Positions 44,563-53,920 of a stretch of 64,000 bases of DNA are shown here, in pieces (position 1 is the stretch's first letter; the number at the start of each line of letters is the position of its first letter). The notes under the pieces are model-generated. The model had not been told where the DNA came from. It ran no database searches and was given only the letters and a program-made list of their open reading frames with translations. A program made the position numbers and the translations under genes. The stretch is from NCBI RefSeq assembly GCF_042660205.1, contig NZ_JBHSTQ010000003.1, positions 229,224 through 293,223 of the forward strand, written 5' to 3'. The DNA comes from Sporolactobacillus kofuensis (lineage in GTDB: Bacteria > Bacillota > Bacilli > Bacillales > Sporolactobacillaceae).

Positions 44563-45186
44563 ATGTCAACAACTAGTTTGACAGAAAGTAAATTGACACA
44601 AGTATTAGATTGGACATATGAAAAAGCAATCAATGGACTACCAGGAACAGAGACAGCAGCGGAGTTAGCAGAAAGTTATTTAAGGAAACATTCATCTGTT
44701 GAAGCTGCTATTGATAGCCTTATTCGTTGGCAAAATGCTAAAGGGGTAACGAGTGGTTTTGTAACAGGCTTAGGAGGACTGATTACTTTACCTGTTTCTA
44801 TTCCAGCCAATGTTGCATCCGTTATGTATGTACAAATTAGAATGATTGCAACGATAGCACATATGAAGGGCTATGACTTAAAAGATGACCAAGTTAAAAC
44901 CTTTGTCTTTGTATGTTTAACAGGACAAGCTGCATCAGATATTATGAAGCAAGCTGGCATAAAGTTAGGTACGGCTCTTGCTACACAAGCTATAAAAAAA
45001 ATACCTGTAGAGGTCATAAAAGCAATTAATAAAGCAGTTGGGATTAAACTGATAACAAAATTTGGACAAAAGGGAATTATTAATTTAGGGAAAGCTGTGC
45101 CGTTACTTGGTGGGGTAATTGGCGGGGCTGTGGATGGTATAGGTACGCATACCATAGGAAAGACAGCTAAGAAAGTATTCTCTTGA
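44563..45186 (+). CDS. EcsC-family protein
   Basis: 207 residues. Pattern of the EcsC family: SLIRWQNAKGVTSGFVTGLGGLITLPVSIPANV, MYVQIRMIATIAHM, TFVFVCLTGQAA, and a Gly-rich end VPLLGGVIGGAVDGIGTHTIGKTAKK. Two hydrophobic stretches suggest membrane association. Its codon use and base composition (many AAA/TTA/ATA codons) are more AT-rich than its neighbours, hinting at transfer. Function of the family is unknown; some members lie near ABC exporters, but none is here. Confidence 0.75.
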   Translation: MSTTSLTESKLTQVLDWTYEKAINGLPGTETAAELAESYLRKHSSVEAAIDSLIRWQNAKGVTSGFVTGLGGLITLPVSIPANVASVMYVQIRMIATIAHMKGYDLKDDQVKTFVFVCLTGQAASDIMKQAGIKLGTALATQAIKKIPVEVIKAINKAVGIKLITKFGQKGIINLGKAVPLLGGVIGGAVDGIGTHTIGKTAKKVFS

Positions 45187-45227
45187 TCAATATAGAGGAG
45201 TTTTAAAGAAAGCATATCATTACACAC

Positions 45228-45270
45228 AAATAAAGCGAGTGCCACAAAGGGCCCTCGCTCATTTTTATTT
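45228..45270 (+). terminator. Terminator between EcsC-like and LPXTG genes
   Basis: GCGAGTGCC ... GGGCCCTCGC stem (imperfect) followed on the plus strand by TCATTTTTATTT. Convergent genes; the minus side also has a T-rich flank. Confidence 0.6.
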
Positions 45271-45290
45271 AATGTATTTAATTAATAACG

Positions 45291-47381
45291 TCATTCCGCA
45301 TGATGTTTTCTTCTTAGCACAATGGTTAAAATCACACCGCTCGCAACCAAAAGTACACCTACGATCATTGATAATAATGAGTATTCCGTATCTCCGGTTG
45401 TCGGGAGGATTTGTTTACTTTCAGCAGAGGTGCTTTTCGTATTCGACGGTGCCGCAGTTGCCTTGGCAGTTGCTGATCCAGTTGCTGATTTCGTAACTGT
45501 TTTCGTTGTAGTATTGGTTTGCGGAGCGGGCGCTGTCTGTGCTTGATTGTCAGCATTTTGTGTTTGTGTCTTTTGGGTTGATCCAGTCGGTACTGTATTC
45601 GCTGTTGATTGACTCGCAGCGGTTGTTTTCTCCATGACTGTATACTTACTAAAGTGGCTGGTGTAGCCGTAGACAATTCCGTTCTCATATTTGCTGTCGA
45701 TTTCTACGAATTTGCCTTGATTATCGATGTAATACACAACCGGATTGTCCGCCTTTTGATCAAGATGGAAGGTAAGGGTTACTTTATCTTTGAATTGATG
45801 AATGGCTTGTCCATTTTGTTCGAGTGTAAATTCATAGACATCCGTTAATGCATTCGCAACCGGAGCAGCCTTCGCTATGGAAATCGTGGCAGCACCTGTG
45901 TCTCCCAAGTTAGCAGTTGGAAGGCTGAGCGTAACGCCTCCGGTTTCAATCGTCACATTCTTATGCTTTTTGATCTCATTGACCTGATCTGCACTAAGCG
46001 AAACGGATGTGTTCTTTTTATCCGAAGATTGAGGAAGGTTAAGTTGAACGTTGTCCCCAGATTGAGCGACATAGCTTGTGAAGGTCGCATCGTTTGCCAT
46101 ATTGTATGTGCCATCTGTATTTGCGCTTGGCTTATAGATGTCTCCAGTAGATGGATGATTAGAGTCAGCGCCACCAATCACTTTTAGAGAAGGAATGGTG
46201 ACGGTATTATCAACGGTTCGATCTGGAAAGCTTATTAACCAATCTCCATCCATTGCATCGTCAGGTACAGTAAATGTTCCTTGAAACACTGAGTAATCAT
46301 CCGTTGATGCAGCCGTTTTATCCAAGGTGACTCGATCTGTTGCGTTTTCATTTTGCAGATCACCATCATACTGCCAATTCTTATTTGTTAATTGAGCATC
46401 AATATCGCCGATCTCATAATCTCTTGTTTCTGCTGTTGTTTTCACGGTGATTTGTACTTTATCTTTTGGAGCGGCTGTGCTCTTGTCAAGAGTTACACTA
46501 ATAATTCGTGGTGCTTGCGTTGAATCTGAGTTTGACGGAGGTGTTGAAGGTTCAGTATTGGAATCTCCAGGATGATCAGTAGAGTCCTCCTCAAAATCAC
46601 TATCTGTTATCGTTACTGATGAATAAAGAGAATCGCCCGGTTTAATCATTTCTCTGAATCGATTAAATGCTTGATCAACAAGCGAGACGTATGATACGTA
46701 CCAAGTGCCCGTATCATTCATAGCCGCTTCAGCTTCATATTTCTTACTCTGGGGATTGTAAGTGAACGAGAGCTGGCTGTCGTCTTCTCCACCATTAGTC
46801 GTTGCAAAATAAGCATTGATACTTCCAGCTCTAACCGTACTCGTTGGATCACTAGCATCAATTGAAATTTTCACTTTGTTTTTTTGAAGTTTGGTTAGTT
46901 GGAGACTATTAACTGTCGGGTTATCATGGTCTTCAGGTAGTCCACTAATTTGAAAGGTGGGATTCAACTCCGGATGGTCATCTTCTCTTGGCATACTGCT
47001 AAAGTAAATGTGCGAGGTAGGATTGCCAGCGCTAAGTTCCCACACAGACCAAGTTCCATTATCGTTATAAGAAGGAACCGTAAATTGGCCAACATATTTT
47101 TGTGATTCCGAATCATAATGCATCTCAACTTCTTGATAACCTGAAGGATTACCTTCGAAAGTTATCGTGAAATACTTGAGATCCGGATGTGACGTTGTTT
47201 CTGCAAACACATCAACTTTATCCCCCGCCTGTAGATGACTGACATCAGAAGAAATACCCACTTTTGTCACTTGAAAGGTTCCTTGGTCATCTGCCAATGC
47301 ACTGGTCAGCTGACTAAAAGAAAAGGAAAAGATTAATACAAAAGCTGCAAACGCCTTTAATAAAATTTTTACATGAGTCAA
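45291..47381 (-). CDS. LPXTG-type cell-wall-anchored protein with Ig-like repeats
   Basis: 696 residues. Signal peptide to about residue 30 (AFAAFVLIFSFSFSQLTSALA); then three beta-rich Ig-like segments of ~120 residues (30-140, 150-260, 280-410), each with a pattern like LTKLQKNKVKISIDASD or VTLDKSTAAPKDKVQI; a domain around 440-590 ending HFSKYTVME; a Ser/Thr/Gln/Ala-rich wall-spanning stretch; and the sorting signal LPTTGD, a hydrophobic helix and RRKHHAE. Sortase A-type anchoring is expected. No adhesive or enzymatic motif is recognised. Monocistronic. Confidence 0.85.
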   Translation of the reverse strand: MTHVKILLKAFAAFVLIFSFSFSQLTSALADDQGTFQVTKVGISSDVSHLQAGDKVDVFAETTSHPDLKYFTITFEGNPSGYQEVEMHYDSESQKYVGQFTVPSYNDNGTWSVWELSAGNPTSHIYFSSMPREDDHPELNPTFQISGLPEDHDNPTVNSLQLTKLQKNKVKISIDASDPTSTVRAGSINAYFATTNGGEDDSQLSFTYNPQSKKYEAEAAMNDTGTWYVSYVSLVDQAFNRFREMIKPGDSLYSSVTITDSDFEEDSTDHPGDSNTEPSTPPSNSDSTQAPRIISVTLDKSTAAPKDKVQITVKTTAETRDYEIGDIDAQLTNKNWQYDGDLQNENATDRVTLDKTAASTDDYSVFQGTFTVPDDAMDGDWLISFPDRTVDNTVTIPSLKVIGGADSNHPSTGDIYKPSANTDGTYNMANDATFTSYVAQSGDNVQLNLPQSSDKKNTSVSLSADQVNEIKKHKNVTIETGGVTLSLPTANLGDTGAATISIAKAAPVANALTDVYEFTLEQNGQAIHQFKDKVTLTFHLDQKADNPVVYYIDNQGKFVEIDSKYENGIVYGYTSHFSKYTVMEKTTAASQSTANTVPTGSTQKTQTQNADNQAQTAPAPQTNTTTKTVTKSATGSATAKATAAPSNTKSTSAESKQILPTTGDTEYSLLSMIVGVLLVASGVILTIVLRRKHHAE

Positions 47382-47769
47382 TGATCGTTCCCCCTGATTC
47401 TCTTTCAGTTCTCTTGTAAATCAGAAATAAAAATTCCAACTTTCTTTGCATCTTTCCACAAATTCAAAAAAGGATTAGATCTTGAAAAATAGCTTCAGAA
47501 TAAAAAAAGTAGAGTTAATCAATTGAGGATGCTGAGAGATCGTACGAAGCTGCCAGTGAGGCTATAAAACGTGAGATTTACCAAATTAACACATAACAAT
47601 ACAGAGACTATGTAACTGAAAAAAATGATCGTTTAAGCTACTATCCCCCTCTCTTTGGAATAATTTCAAATATATTCCAAAACAATGATTCTATTATAGT
47701 ACACCTAATTTCCTATTTTGTCTGTAATATATTTTCCATTTTTTTAATGATTTACTTATATTTACCATT
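47382..47769. other. Intergenic, no gene seen
   Basis: AT-rich; promoter of the wall-protein gene presumably lies at the left end. Nothing else supported. Confidence 0.4.
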
Positions 47770-47937
47770 TCAAATACAAATTAGTTCCGAACGAAGTTCT
47801 AAAGCAGTATTCGAAGCACTTTCACCAACATCCTGAACAAATTCATTATTGAGTTTTTTCCCCAACCATTTGATGGGTTCACCCGTAATAGTACCCACTG
47901 CTTTTCCTAGAAACGAACCTGTTTTTTTAATCATCAT
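47770..47937 (-). pseudogene. Small Gly/Lys-rich protein, probably truncated
   Basis: 55 codons from ATG 47937: begins MMIKKTGSFLGKAVGTITG, continues EPIKWLGKKLNNEFVQDVGES and ends LRSELICI. The first half resembles N-termini of small phage- or plasmid-type proteins with GKxxGxxxG patterns. No strong ribosome site. Could be a real small gene or a relic. Confidence 0.35.
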
Positions 47938-48103
47938 TGGTTTGCCTGCCTACTGATAAATTCTAGATTGGTTATTCGTTGAGATAATAGGGATTAATTT
48001 CTTACAGTGATGTTTTTGTTAGGAGGCGGAACTCCTCAAATCTCTGTACTAAAAATTTTTGTGCTAACTGCATAACAGCCGCATCTAGATACATGATTAA
48101 CTG

Positions 48104-49576
48104 TTATTCTTTCAATAGGTTCAGTACATTGCTTGAAAGTTGATCCGCTTGACTGAGCATGTCCATCGCAGATTGCTGGAGGATATTGCTTTTTGTTAGC
48201 TCCATGACTTCTTTGGCAACGTCTGCATCGGATATTCTTGATTCGGCTGAAGTGATGTTCGTCGCATAATTTTCGACATTGCTTGCTTCGTGGGCAAGTG
48301 CATTTTGATAGCTGCCAAACTTGGCACGCTGAGTAGAGATCTTCTCGATAGCGTGATCAATCATGCCAATGGATTTTTCTGCTTCTTCGATAGGATCAAC
48401 AGCTACATGATCAATACCTAATTGAGCTGTTCTTGCGTCGAACAGTTCGATCGAGAATGTTTCTCCGGAATTCGCACCGGTTTGCAGAGTCAATACCGGC
48501 ATCTTGTCATCATCAGCTGAAGAGCCCGAATCATCAACGATCTGTTCAGCCAGTGCATCTAATTGCGTAGAAAATGGTCCATATAAGTTAAGATAGCTTC
48601 CGCCAGTTGTGTCGGATAATCTTTTCAACTGAACGCTGGCTTCACCCGAAGTAGGGCCGACTACTGTCAATTTAATGTGATCTTCAGCCAGTTTCTGAGC
48701 TGTATCATCAATGTCATACGCGGACAATCCGTCACCGCCATCTCCATCTGCTGACGTGTCATGGACAGGCGCATCCGTGATAAGAATAAATTGTTTCGAT
48801 GCATCTGGTCTTAAAGGCAGCGATATAGCACCTTTTTCAGGATCCATAATTCCTTCCAGGCCGGATTCATTCATATCTCCGCCACCGAGCATGTGACTTC
48901 TCATCGTTTCCATATTGTTCTTAAATGCTGCAACATCATCTGTGAACGCCCATTTGGATAATGGTTCGCCTATAGAACTATCACTATAAGAAACCAATCC
49001 TAACTGATAATCTACGCCTTGGCTTTTAAGCTTATCGACAAAACCATCTAAATTGGAAATGACATTATCGATTGTTCCGCCCATACTGCCGGAGACATCG
49101 ACGACAAAAGCAATATCGGACTTGCCGCTCGTTGATGACGGGGGCGTTGTTTCAATAGGAGGGCTCAATAGTTTAATCCGGTTAAACTCTGTATTTGTAG
49201 CAATAGCATTGATACTACTTTTCAGCCCCTCTAGTTCCTCTTGAATCATGCTCCGATCTTCCGAACTTAACGTCCCATTCGCTGCTTGAACAGCCAGCTC
49301 ACGCATGCGTAGCAAATTCGGATCTTCGATTTCCGATAATCCACTCTCACCTGTTTGAAGCAATGACATTCCATCCTGAATATTCCTCCGCGCTTGTTCC
49401 AACCCGCGGATTTGCGCCTTCATTTTCTGAGAAATTGCTAGTCCGGCAGCATCATCCGACGCACGTGTAATGCGCGATCCTGATGACAATTTTCTCAGTG
49501 CCTTCTCATTAGCACGATTATTTACATTCAATTGATTGCTTGCAAGTAGTGCACTAATATTATGGTTAATAATCAT
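48104..49576 (-). CDS. Flagellin with a von Willebrand factor A domain in the variable region
   Basis: 490 residues from ATG 49576. Residues 1-137 are a standard flagellin N-terminus (MIINHNISALLASNQLN, SSGSRITRASDDAAGLAIS, MRELAVQAANGT, TEFNRIKLL); 390-490 the standard C-terminus (AKFGSYQNALAHEASNVENY, ESRISDADVAKEVMELTKSNIL, ending VLNLLKE). Between them, ~153-345, is a VWA fold with a MIDAS site: IAFVVDVSGSMGG (D160xS162xS164), GGGDMNESGLEGI, and FILITDAPVHD. A Ser/Asp linker joins it back. The domain should protrude from the filament surface and bind a metal-dependent ligand. No flagellar genes are near; it is an isolated gene. An upstream in-frame extension lacks flagellin homology. Confidence 0.92.
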   Translation of the reverse strand: MIINHNISALLASNQLNVNNRANEKALRKLSSGSRITRASDDAAGLAISQKMKAQIRGLEQARRNIQDGMSLLQTGESGLSEIEDPNLLRMRELAVQAANGTLSSEDRSMIQEELEGLKSSINAIATNTEFNRIKLLSPPIETTPPSSTSGKSDIAFVVDVSGSMGGTIDNVISNLDGFVDKLKSQGVDYQLGLVSYSDSSIGEPLSKWAFTDDVAAFKNNMETMRSHMLGGGDMNESGLEGIMDPEKGAISLPLRPDASKQFILITDAPVHDTSADGDGGDGLSAYDIDDTAQKLAEDHIKLTVVGPTSGEASVQLKRLSDTTGGSYLNLYGPFSTQLDALAEQIVDDSGSSADDDKMPVLTLQTGANSGETFSIELFDARTAQLGIDHVAVDPIEEAEKSIGMIDHAIEKISTQRAKFGSYQNALAHEASNVENYATNITSAESRISDADVAKEVMELTKSNILQQSAMDMLSQADQLSSNVLNLLKE

Positions 49577-49860
49577 AGATAACCCGTTCCCCCACAGTGA
49601 TGATTGAATGATTACAAAATAAAAAAGTATACTGAGAGCAACATTGCCATTGAACAAATCGCTCTATTCTATTAGTTAACTAATGCTAAAAGAGTTTTTT
49701 TGATTGAGAGAAAAGAAATGCGGATCATTGAAGAAGAAATGATGAAGATAATATTTAAAACGTAGTGCAAATAAATAGGACATTATACCCATTTCTATTA
49801 TAGTTAGGTGACCACTTTATGTAAATATATTCCATCAATGTTTTTTCTTTTTTTCGATGG

Positions 49861-50598
49861 TTATAACCGTTTCTCAACTTCTTTCTTCATTTCGTCAATA
49901 AGCCTCTCCTTATAATGGATAACCGTTAATTGAATCACCGACCATCGCTCTGTATCCTCAACCAACCTAACAAATGGTTTGATTTTGAGCAGCCACTTTA
50001 ATTTTTGCATTTTATCTAATGTAAAATTATTTGGCTGTCTCCCGGGTAGAACTGCTCGTTCGAACAATTGGTTCCGAATCCACCATGATTCATCCAAACG
50101 GACAATGTCATTTAAAAGTGGAAAACTCGAATTATTTTTTAATGCTTTTTTTACAATAGGTTCCGGAATAGCAGGATCGATTAAATAACGCTTAATATCA
50201 GATACATGAACACCAATTGCCTCAGCAATAAAAGAAATAGATTTTTCCTTACGCATAAGATCAGCTATCTTTAAATGCTTATCCATCCATCCGGAATTTC
50301 CCGAATACATCCATTGCAGCTGCTCCAGTCTTTTAAATACTTCATCCGTTCTTGGCTGGCAAAAACAACTGACGAGCTTATATCCACACTTCTGATAGGC
50401 GAGATAATTATCATAACCGGCAACGAGCCAGAAATCATTCCCGCTTTCTTTCTTCTCAACAATGATCATTTTAGGGAGTGCAGCATCCGCCCGAAGTTGC
50501 TTCACTAGTTTATTCAATTGCCTTTTCGATATCTGTGTATCATATGTCGGACAAATCATATCTACAGGTACTTGAATCATGGAAAATGTGATCAACAT
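49861..50598 (-). CDS. ParB/Spo0J-like nuclease-fold DNA-binding protein
   Basis: 245 residues from ATG 50598 (GGGAGTG about 6 nt upstream). N-terminal ParB-N-like part: IQVPVDMICPTYDTQISKRQLNKLV ... FWLVAGYDNYLAYQKCG (the usual pattern of an output/role question GYxRYxA). It is followed by a helix-turn-helix stretch MRKEKSISFIAEAIGVHVSDIKRYL. The canonical GERR arginine patch is not present, so it is a diverged member, not chromosomal ParB. Role unknown; possibly regulatory for the adjacent flagellin or a mobile-element relic. Confidence 0.6.
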   Translation of the reverse strand: MLITFSMIQVPVDMICPTYDTQISKRQLNKLVKQLRADAALPKMIIVEKKESGNDFWLVAGYDNYLAYQKCGYKLVSCFCQPRTDEVFKRLEQLQWMYSGNSGWMDKHLKIADLMRKEKSISFIAEAIGVHVSDIKRYLIDPAIPEPIVKKALKNNSSFPLLNDIVRLDESWWIRNQLFERAVLPGRQPNNFTLDKMQKLKWLLKIKPFVRLVEDTERWSVIQLTVIHYKERLIDEMKKEVEKRL

Positions 50599-51119
50599 GT
50601 GCGCCACTCCCGAATCACTTCTACGGGAGATTTTATGTTGTCCTCAATTTGTCCTATTCCTAATAAATCAATGAGGCGCAATAATAAGATTGAATGAATT
50701 TCGCCACGATACTCATAACCAATCCCCGAGTGCATTTGCCCAATCTTATTGATTTTCATTTCCTTATCAGAATGAATATTAGATTTTTTGTCACAATTTT
50801 ACAAATATTCCTATTGATAACAAATCTAGCTTTCTAGCATAATACACTTATAAACATTTTATCCTATGCCTTTTCCCCTATATAACCGTTTACGGATACG
50901 CTCCCCCAAGCGAATTCAATGAGCAGATCAAAACTATTTATCCGAGTGATGCTAAACTGAAAAATCTATGTTCAAAGTTATTAGAAAATAGCGAAATTTA
51001 GATCACCAATTTGTTAATGGACTCCTATTTAGGAAGTGTAGGAGGGACATTAGACTTGGACTTTGCTGCCCTTTCTTTATCTCTCGACAAGTACATTTCC
51101 ATAGGAGGATCTCCAAAGA
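50599..51119. other. Intergenic with a possible coding relic
   Basis: No intact gene. At about 50880-51000 the plus strand has an open stretch reading PPSEFNEQIKTIYPSDAK...ENSEI with a stop but no start, possibly the tail of a lost gene. AGGAGGA at about 51103 is the ribosome site of the sigma-factor gene. Confidence 0.3.
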
Positions 51120-51713
51120 ATGCCATTTACTGACTATTTTGCCGACCCGTCCGAATCTCAGAATCTCGCCTTTGAAAGACTGAAGAAAAAATATGAACCA
51201 CTAATCTTCAAAACAGTGCATACATACTTTCAACGCTATAAACGTCACCTTGGTGGCGCTACTGATCGCGAGGAACTGGAACAAATTGCCGTAATCGCAT
51301 TATGGCAAGCGAATCTCCGATTTAACGTATCAGAAGTTGGGGAGAATCGAGAACCTGAAGCCGTCTTTATCGCCTATGCAGCATCAACCATACGTGGCAA
51401 TGTGTCCGACTACTTAAGAAAGCTTTCGAAGCGAGGAAACTATGAAACGTTAACGCAATCAGACTTGCCCCTTGAAATTCCGGACAGCTCACCCAACGAC
51501 AGCATTCACGATCAAATGCTCGCCTACCTCAAAGACTACCGTTCACTCCTTAGCCCACGCGAGAACCTATACCTTGAACTCAGTATCATCAAAGGATGGA
51601 CCACCAAACAAATCGCCGAATTCACCAATGTATCCGAAAACACCGTACGCTCTTGGAAGAAAAGCTTATGTAAAAAATTAAAACCGCTTAAAGGCCAAGT
51701 ATTGAACCGATAG
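51120..51713 (+). CDS. Sigma-70-family (region 2/4) sigma factor-like protein, copy 1
   Basis: 197 residues. Region 2-like part: FERLKKKYEPLIFKTVHTYF, REELEQIAVIALWQANLRF, VFIAYAASTIRGNVSDYLRK. Region 4 HTH: LSPRENLYLELSIIKGWTTKQIAEFTNVSENTVRSWKKSL. AGGAGGA about 10 nt upstream. Similar in size to small alternative sigma factors such as SigO/YvrI or ECF-like regulators. A close copy follows at 52792-53379, with an acetoin reductase gene between them. Confidence 0.78.
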   Translation: MPFTDYFADPSESQNLAFERLKKKYEPLIFKTVHTYFQRYKRHLGGATDREELEQIAVIALWQANLRFNVSEVGENREPEAVFIAYAASTIRGNVSDYLRKLSKRGNYETLTQSDLPLEIPDSSPNDSIHDQMLAYLKDYRSLLSPRENLYLELSIIKGWTTKQIAEFTNVSENTVRSWKKSLCKKLKPLKGQVLNR

Positions 51714-51785
51714 TTGCTTCCTTGAAAAAGTTGTCCTAACGCATTTTGTATTACTTTTTAGCTCAGACCACTGCGTTGTTTCGAT

Positions 51786-51827
51786 AAAAAAGGACCCCTG
51801 CTCAGTCAAAACTGTAAACCTGAGCAA
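51786..51827 (-). terminator. Terminator after acetoin reductase copy 2
   Basis: Minus strand: TTGCTCAG ... CTGAGCAG stem then GGGGTCCTTTTTTATC. Related to the hairpin at 3003-3040. Confidence 0.65.
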
Positions 51828-51872
51828 GAATCCCGCTAAACCGCTTTCATTTTATTGAAAAAGTTTCTTGGA

Positions 51873-52646
51873 TTAATTAAACACAATACCGCCGTCGATC
51901 AGTACAGATTGTCCGGTCATGTAATCGGAATCGCTCGATGCCAGGAAGGAAACAAAGTTGGCGATATCTTCGGGTTCTTCGCTCCGTCCTAGTGCAATAC
52001 TTTCAATTGCCTGTTTGAACGCTTCACCTTTCTTAATCCCTTGATAGTTCGTCATCACATCGTCAATACGTTCCCACATGCCGGTACCAACGATACCTGG
52101 GCAGTACGCATTGACGGTAATATGATCTTTGGCAAGTTCCTTTGCCGCAGCCTGAGTAAAGCCGCGCACAGCGAATTTGGTTGCTGAATAGAGCCCCATC
52201 ATCGGAAAGCTCTGATGTCCGGCAATACTGCAAGCATTGATAATCTTGCCACCGGTCGATTGCTTTTTCATTTGTTCCGCTGCTGCCTGGATTCCGTATA
52301 CCGTGCCGTAGACATTGACTTTGAACAGCAGATCCAGGTTTTTCTCTTGCAGGTCAATTACTGGTCCAACATGGGCAACACCGGCATTATTCACGAAAAC
52401 ATCGACACTGCCGAATGTATCCGCCGCATGTTGAGCGAGTGCTTTCTGGTCTTCGATTTTGGTGACGTCACTGACGAGCGACGATACCTGGTAGCCGGCA
52501 TCTTTGAATTCATCGACTGCACTTTTGAGTACTGCTTCATTAACGTCACTAAGGACAACAGCAAATCCGTCCTTTGCCAAACGTTCTGCAATACTCTTAC
52601 CAATCCCTTGTCCTGCACCTGTGATGACTGCTGTACCTTTTGACAT
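51873..52646 (-). CDS. budC: Acetoin/diacetyl reductase, butanediol dehydrogenase (SDR), copy 2
   Basis: 257 residues from ATG 52646 (GGGG sites upstream), with the same TGAGQGIG, NNAG and YSATK motifs as copy 1 and five substitutions relative to it: T38A, N49D, F64I, V71A and G98D (approximate numbering). The last ~160 residues are identical in protein but not in DNA. It lies between two copies of a sigma-factor gene on the other strand. Either dosage or differently regulated isoenzymes. The in-frame extension upstream to 52733 is promoter sequence shared with copy 1. Confidence 0.88.
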   Translation of the reverse strand: MSKGTAVITGAGQGIGKSIAERLAKDGFAVVLSDVNEAVLKSAVDEFKDAGYQVSSLVSDVTKIEDQKALAQHAADTFGSVDVFVNNAGVAHVGPVIDLQEKNLDLLFKVNVYGTVYGIQAAAEQMKKQSTGGKIINACSIAGHQSFPMMGLYSATKFAVRGFTQAAAKELAKDHITVNAYCPGIVGTGMWERIDDVMTNYQGIKKGEAFKQAIESIALGRSEEPEDIANFVSFLASSDSDYMTGQSVLIDGGIVFN

Positions 52647-52838
52647 AATCCCCAAACCCCCTGGTATAGATCCTAAAGCGGTATATCGCAATCGAGCGGT
52701 AATATCCCTCTGGATGGATGATGGTTTTAACAAGTTATATTTTAGAATGCGCTTACATTTTTGTCAAAGTATACGCTCGTTTTAGTGATTTATGTTATTG
52801 TGCAGGGTGTGGTGGTGCAATCATTTAACTTATTCTTT
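52647..52838. other. Conserved upstream region of acetoin reductase copy 2 and sigma junction
   Basis: To about 52795 it aligns with 3860-4010 upstream of copy 1, including a cre-like TGTAAGCGCATTCT on the minus strand. Homology to the sigma-factor gene copy 1 starts abruptly at about 52840 (TTTGAAAGACTGAAG), so the junction of two duplicated blocks lies here. Confidence 0.6.
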
Positions 52839-53379
52839 TGAAAGACTGAAGAAGAAATATGAACCACTGATCTTCAAAACTGTTCATACATACTTTCACC
52901 GCTATAAACGTCATCTTGGTGGCGATATTGATCACGATGAACTGGAACAAATTGCAGTGATCGCATTATGGCAAGCGAATCTCCGATTTAACTTATCAGA
53001 AGTTGGTATGGATAGAGAACCTGAAGCAGTCTTTATCGCCTATGCAGCTTCAACCATACGTGGCAATGTATCCGATTACTTAAGGAAGCTTTCGAAGCGA
53101 GGAAACTATGAAACGTTGACTCAATCAGACTTGCCACTTGAAATTCCGGACACATCACCCAACGACAGCATTCAAGATCAAATGCTCGCCTACCTCAAAG
53201 AATACCGCTCACTCCTCAGCCCCCGCGAGAACCAATACCTTGAACTCAGTATCATCAAAGGATGGACAACCAAACAAATTGCCGAATTCACCAATGTATC
53301 CGAAAACACCGTACGCTCTTGGAAGAAAAGCTTATGTAAAAAATTTAAACCACTTCGAGTACAAGTATTGAAAGGATAG
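52792..53379 (+). CDS. Sigma-70-family sigma factor-like protein, copy 2 with replaced N-terminus
   Basis: 195 codons. From FERLKKKYEPLIF onward it is a close paralogue of 51120-51713 (same regions 2 and 4, HTH WTTKQIAEFTNVSENTVRSW), but the first ~16 residues are unrelated, derived from the acetoin-reductase upstream region. Start is uncertain: ATG 52792 has no ribosome site; a GTG at 52807 or a later start are alternatives. It may be expressed from the duplicated region or be a 5'-truncated pseudogene whose frame is still open. The retained frame and mostly conservative changes suggest it was functional until recently. Confidence 0.6.
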   Translation: MLLCRVWWCNHLTYSFERLKKKYEPLIFKTVHTYFHRYKRHLGGDIDHDELEQIAVIALWQANLRFNLSEVGMDREPEAVFIAYAASTIRGNVSDYLRKLSKRGNYETLTQSDLPLEIPDTSPNDSIQDQMLAYLKEYRSLLSPRENQYLELSIIKGWTTKQIAEFTNVSENTVRSWKKSLCKKFKPLRVQVLKG

Positions 53380-53611
53380 TTAACTCCTATTCCATCTTAT
53401 TTTCATTCATTTTGACCTATATTTAGTCATTGTTCACTATATTTTCAAATTTTTCCATATTTTTAGATTGCCTCCTTCCTATTTTTCCCTGCATAATAGA
53501 TTTATAAACGATACGGTATGTCCAAAGTCCAAGATGCAACAGGACTAAAGACATGCTTATGTATGGGGATATCCCAACCCAAACTCGATAAACTATTCTT
53601 TTGGAGGCGTA

Positions 53612-53920
53612 ATGATGAACAACGGCAAGGAAGCATTTATTCAAGCATGTACCGATGCGATTACAACTTTGGACACAAGCAGCACCCACTATCTGTATGA
53701 GCTGAAGTCCGGTGAACAGGTGTATCAAGCAAGACATGACCTATGTTTCATGCAAAATGAAGACGGTTCGCCAGCAAAATTAATCGGTTTGTTCGAGCCC
53801 TCATTTATCCGTAGCTACCACGTAGAACTGTCCAACCATCTTGATCATGTAAAAACATGGATCAATCAAGAATTAGAAGAATTTCTGATCGCCTTCAATA
53901 ACCCGGACTACGAATTTTAA
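53612..53920 (+). CDS. Small acidic protein, unknown function
   Basis: 102 residues from ATG 53612 (or 53615), with TTGGAGGCG just upstream. Composition: KEAFIQACTDAITTLDTSS, LYELKSGEQVYQARHDLCFM, then an acidic end LEEFLIAFNNPDYEF. No signal peptide or membrane segment. No family recognised. About 230 bp downstream of the second sigma copy, probably its own transcript. Confidence 0.6.
   Translation: MMNNGKEAFIQACTDAITTLDTSSTHYLYELKSGEQVYQARHDLCFMQNEDGSPAKLIGLFEPSFIRSYHVELSNHLDHVKTWINQELEEFLIAFNNPDYEF

Noticed and set aside
45365..45688. Basic Gln/Arg-rich frame overlapping the LPXTG protein gene
   Set aside because: Frame shadow of the low-complexity wall-spanning region.
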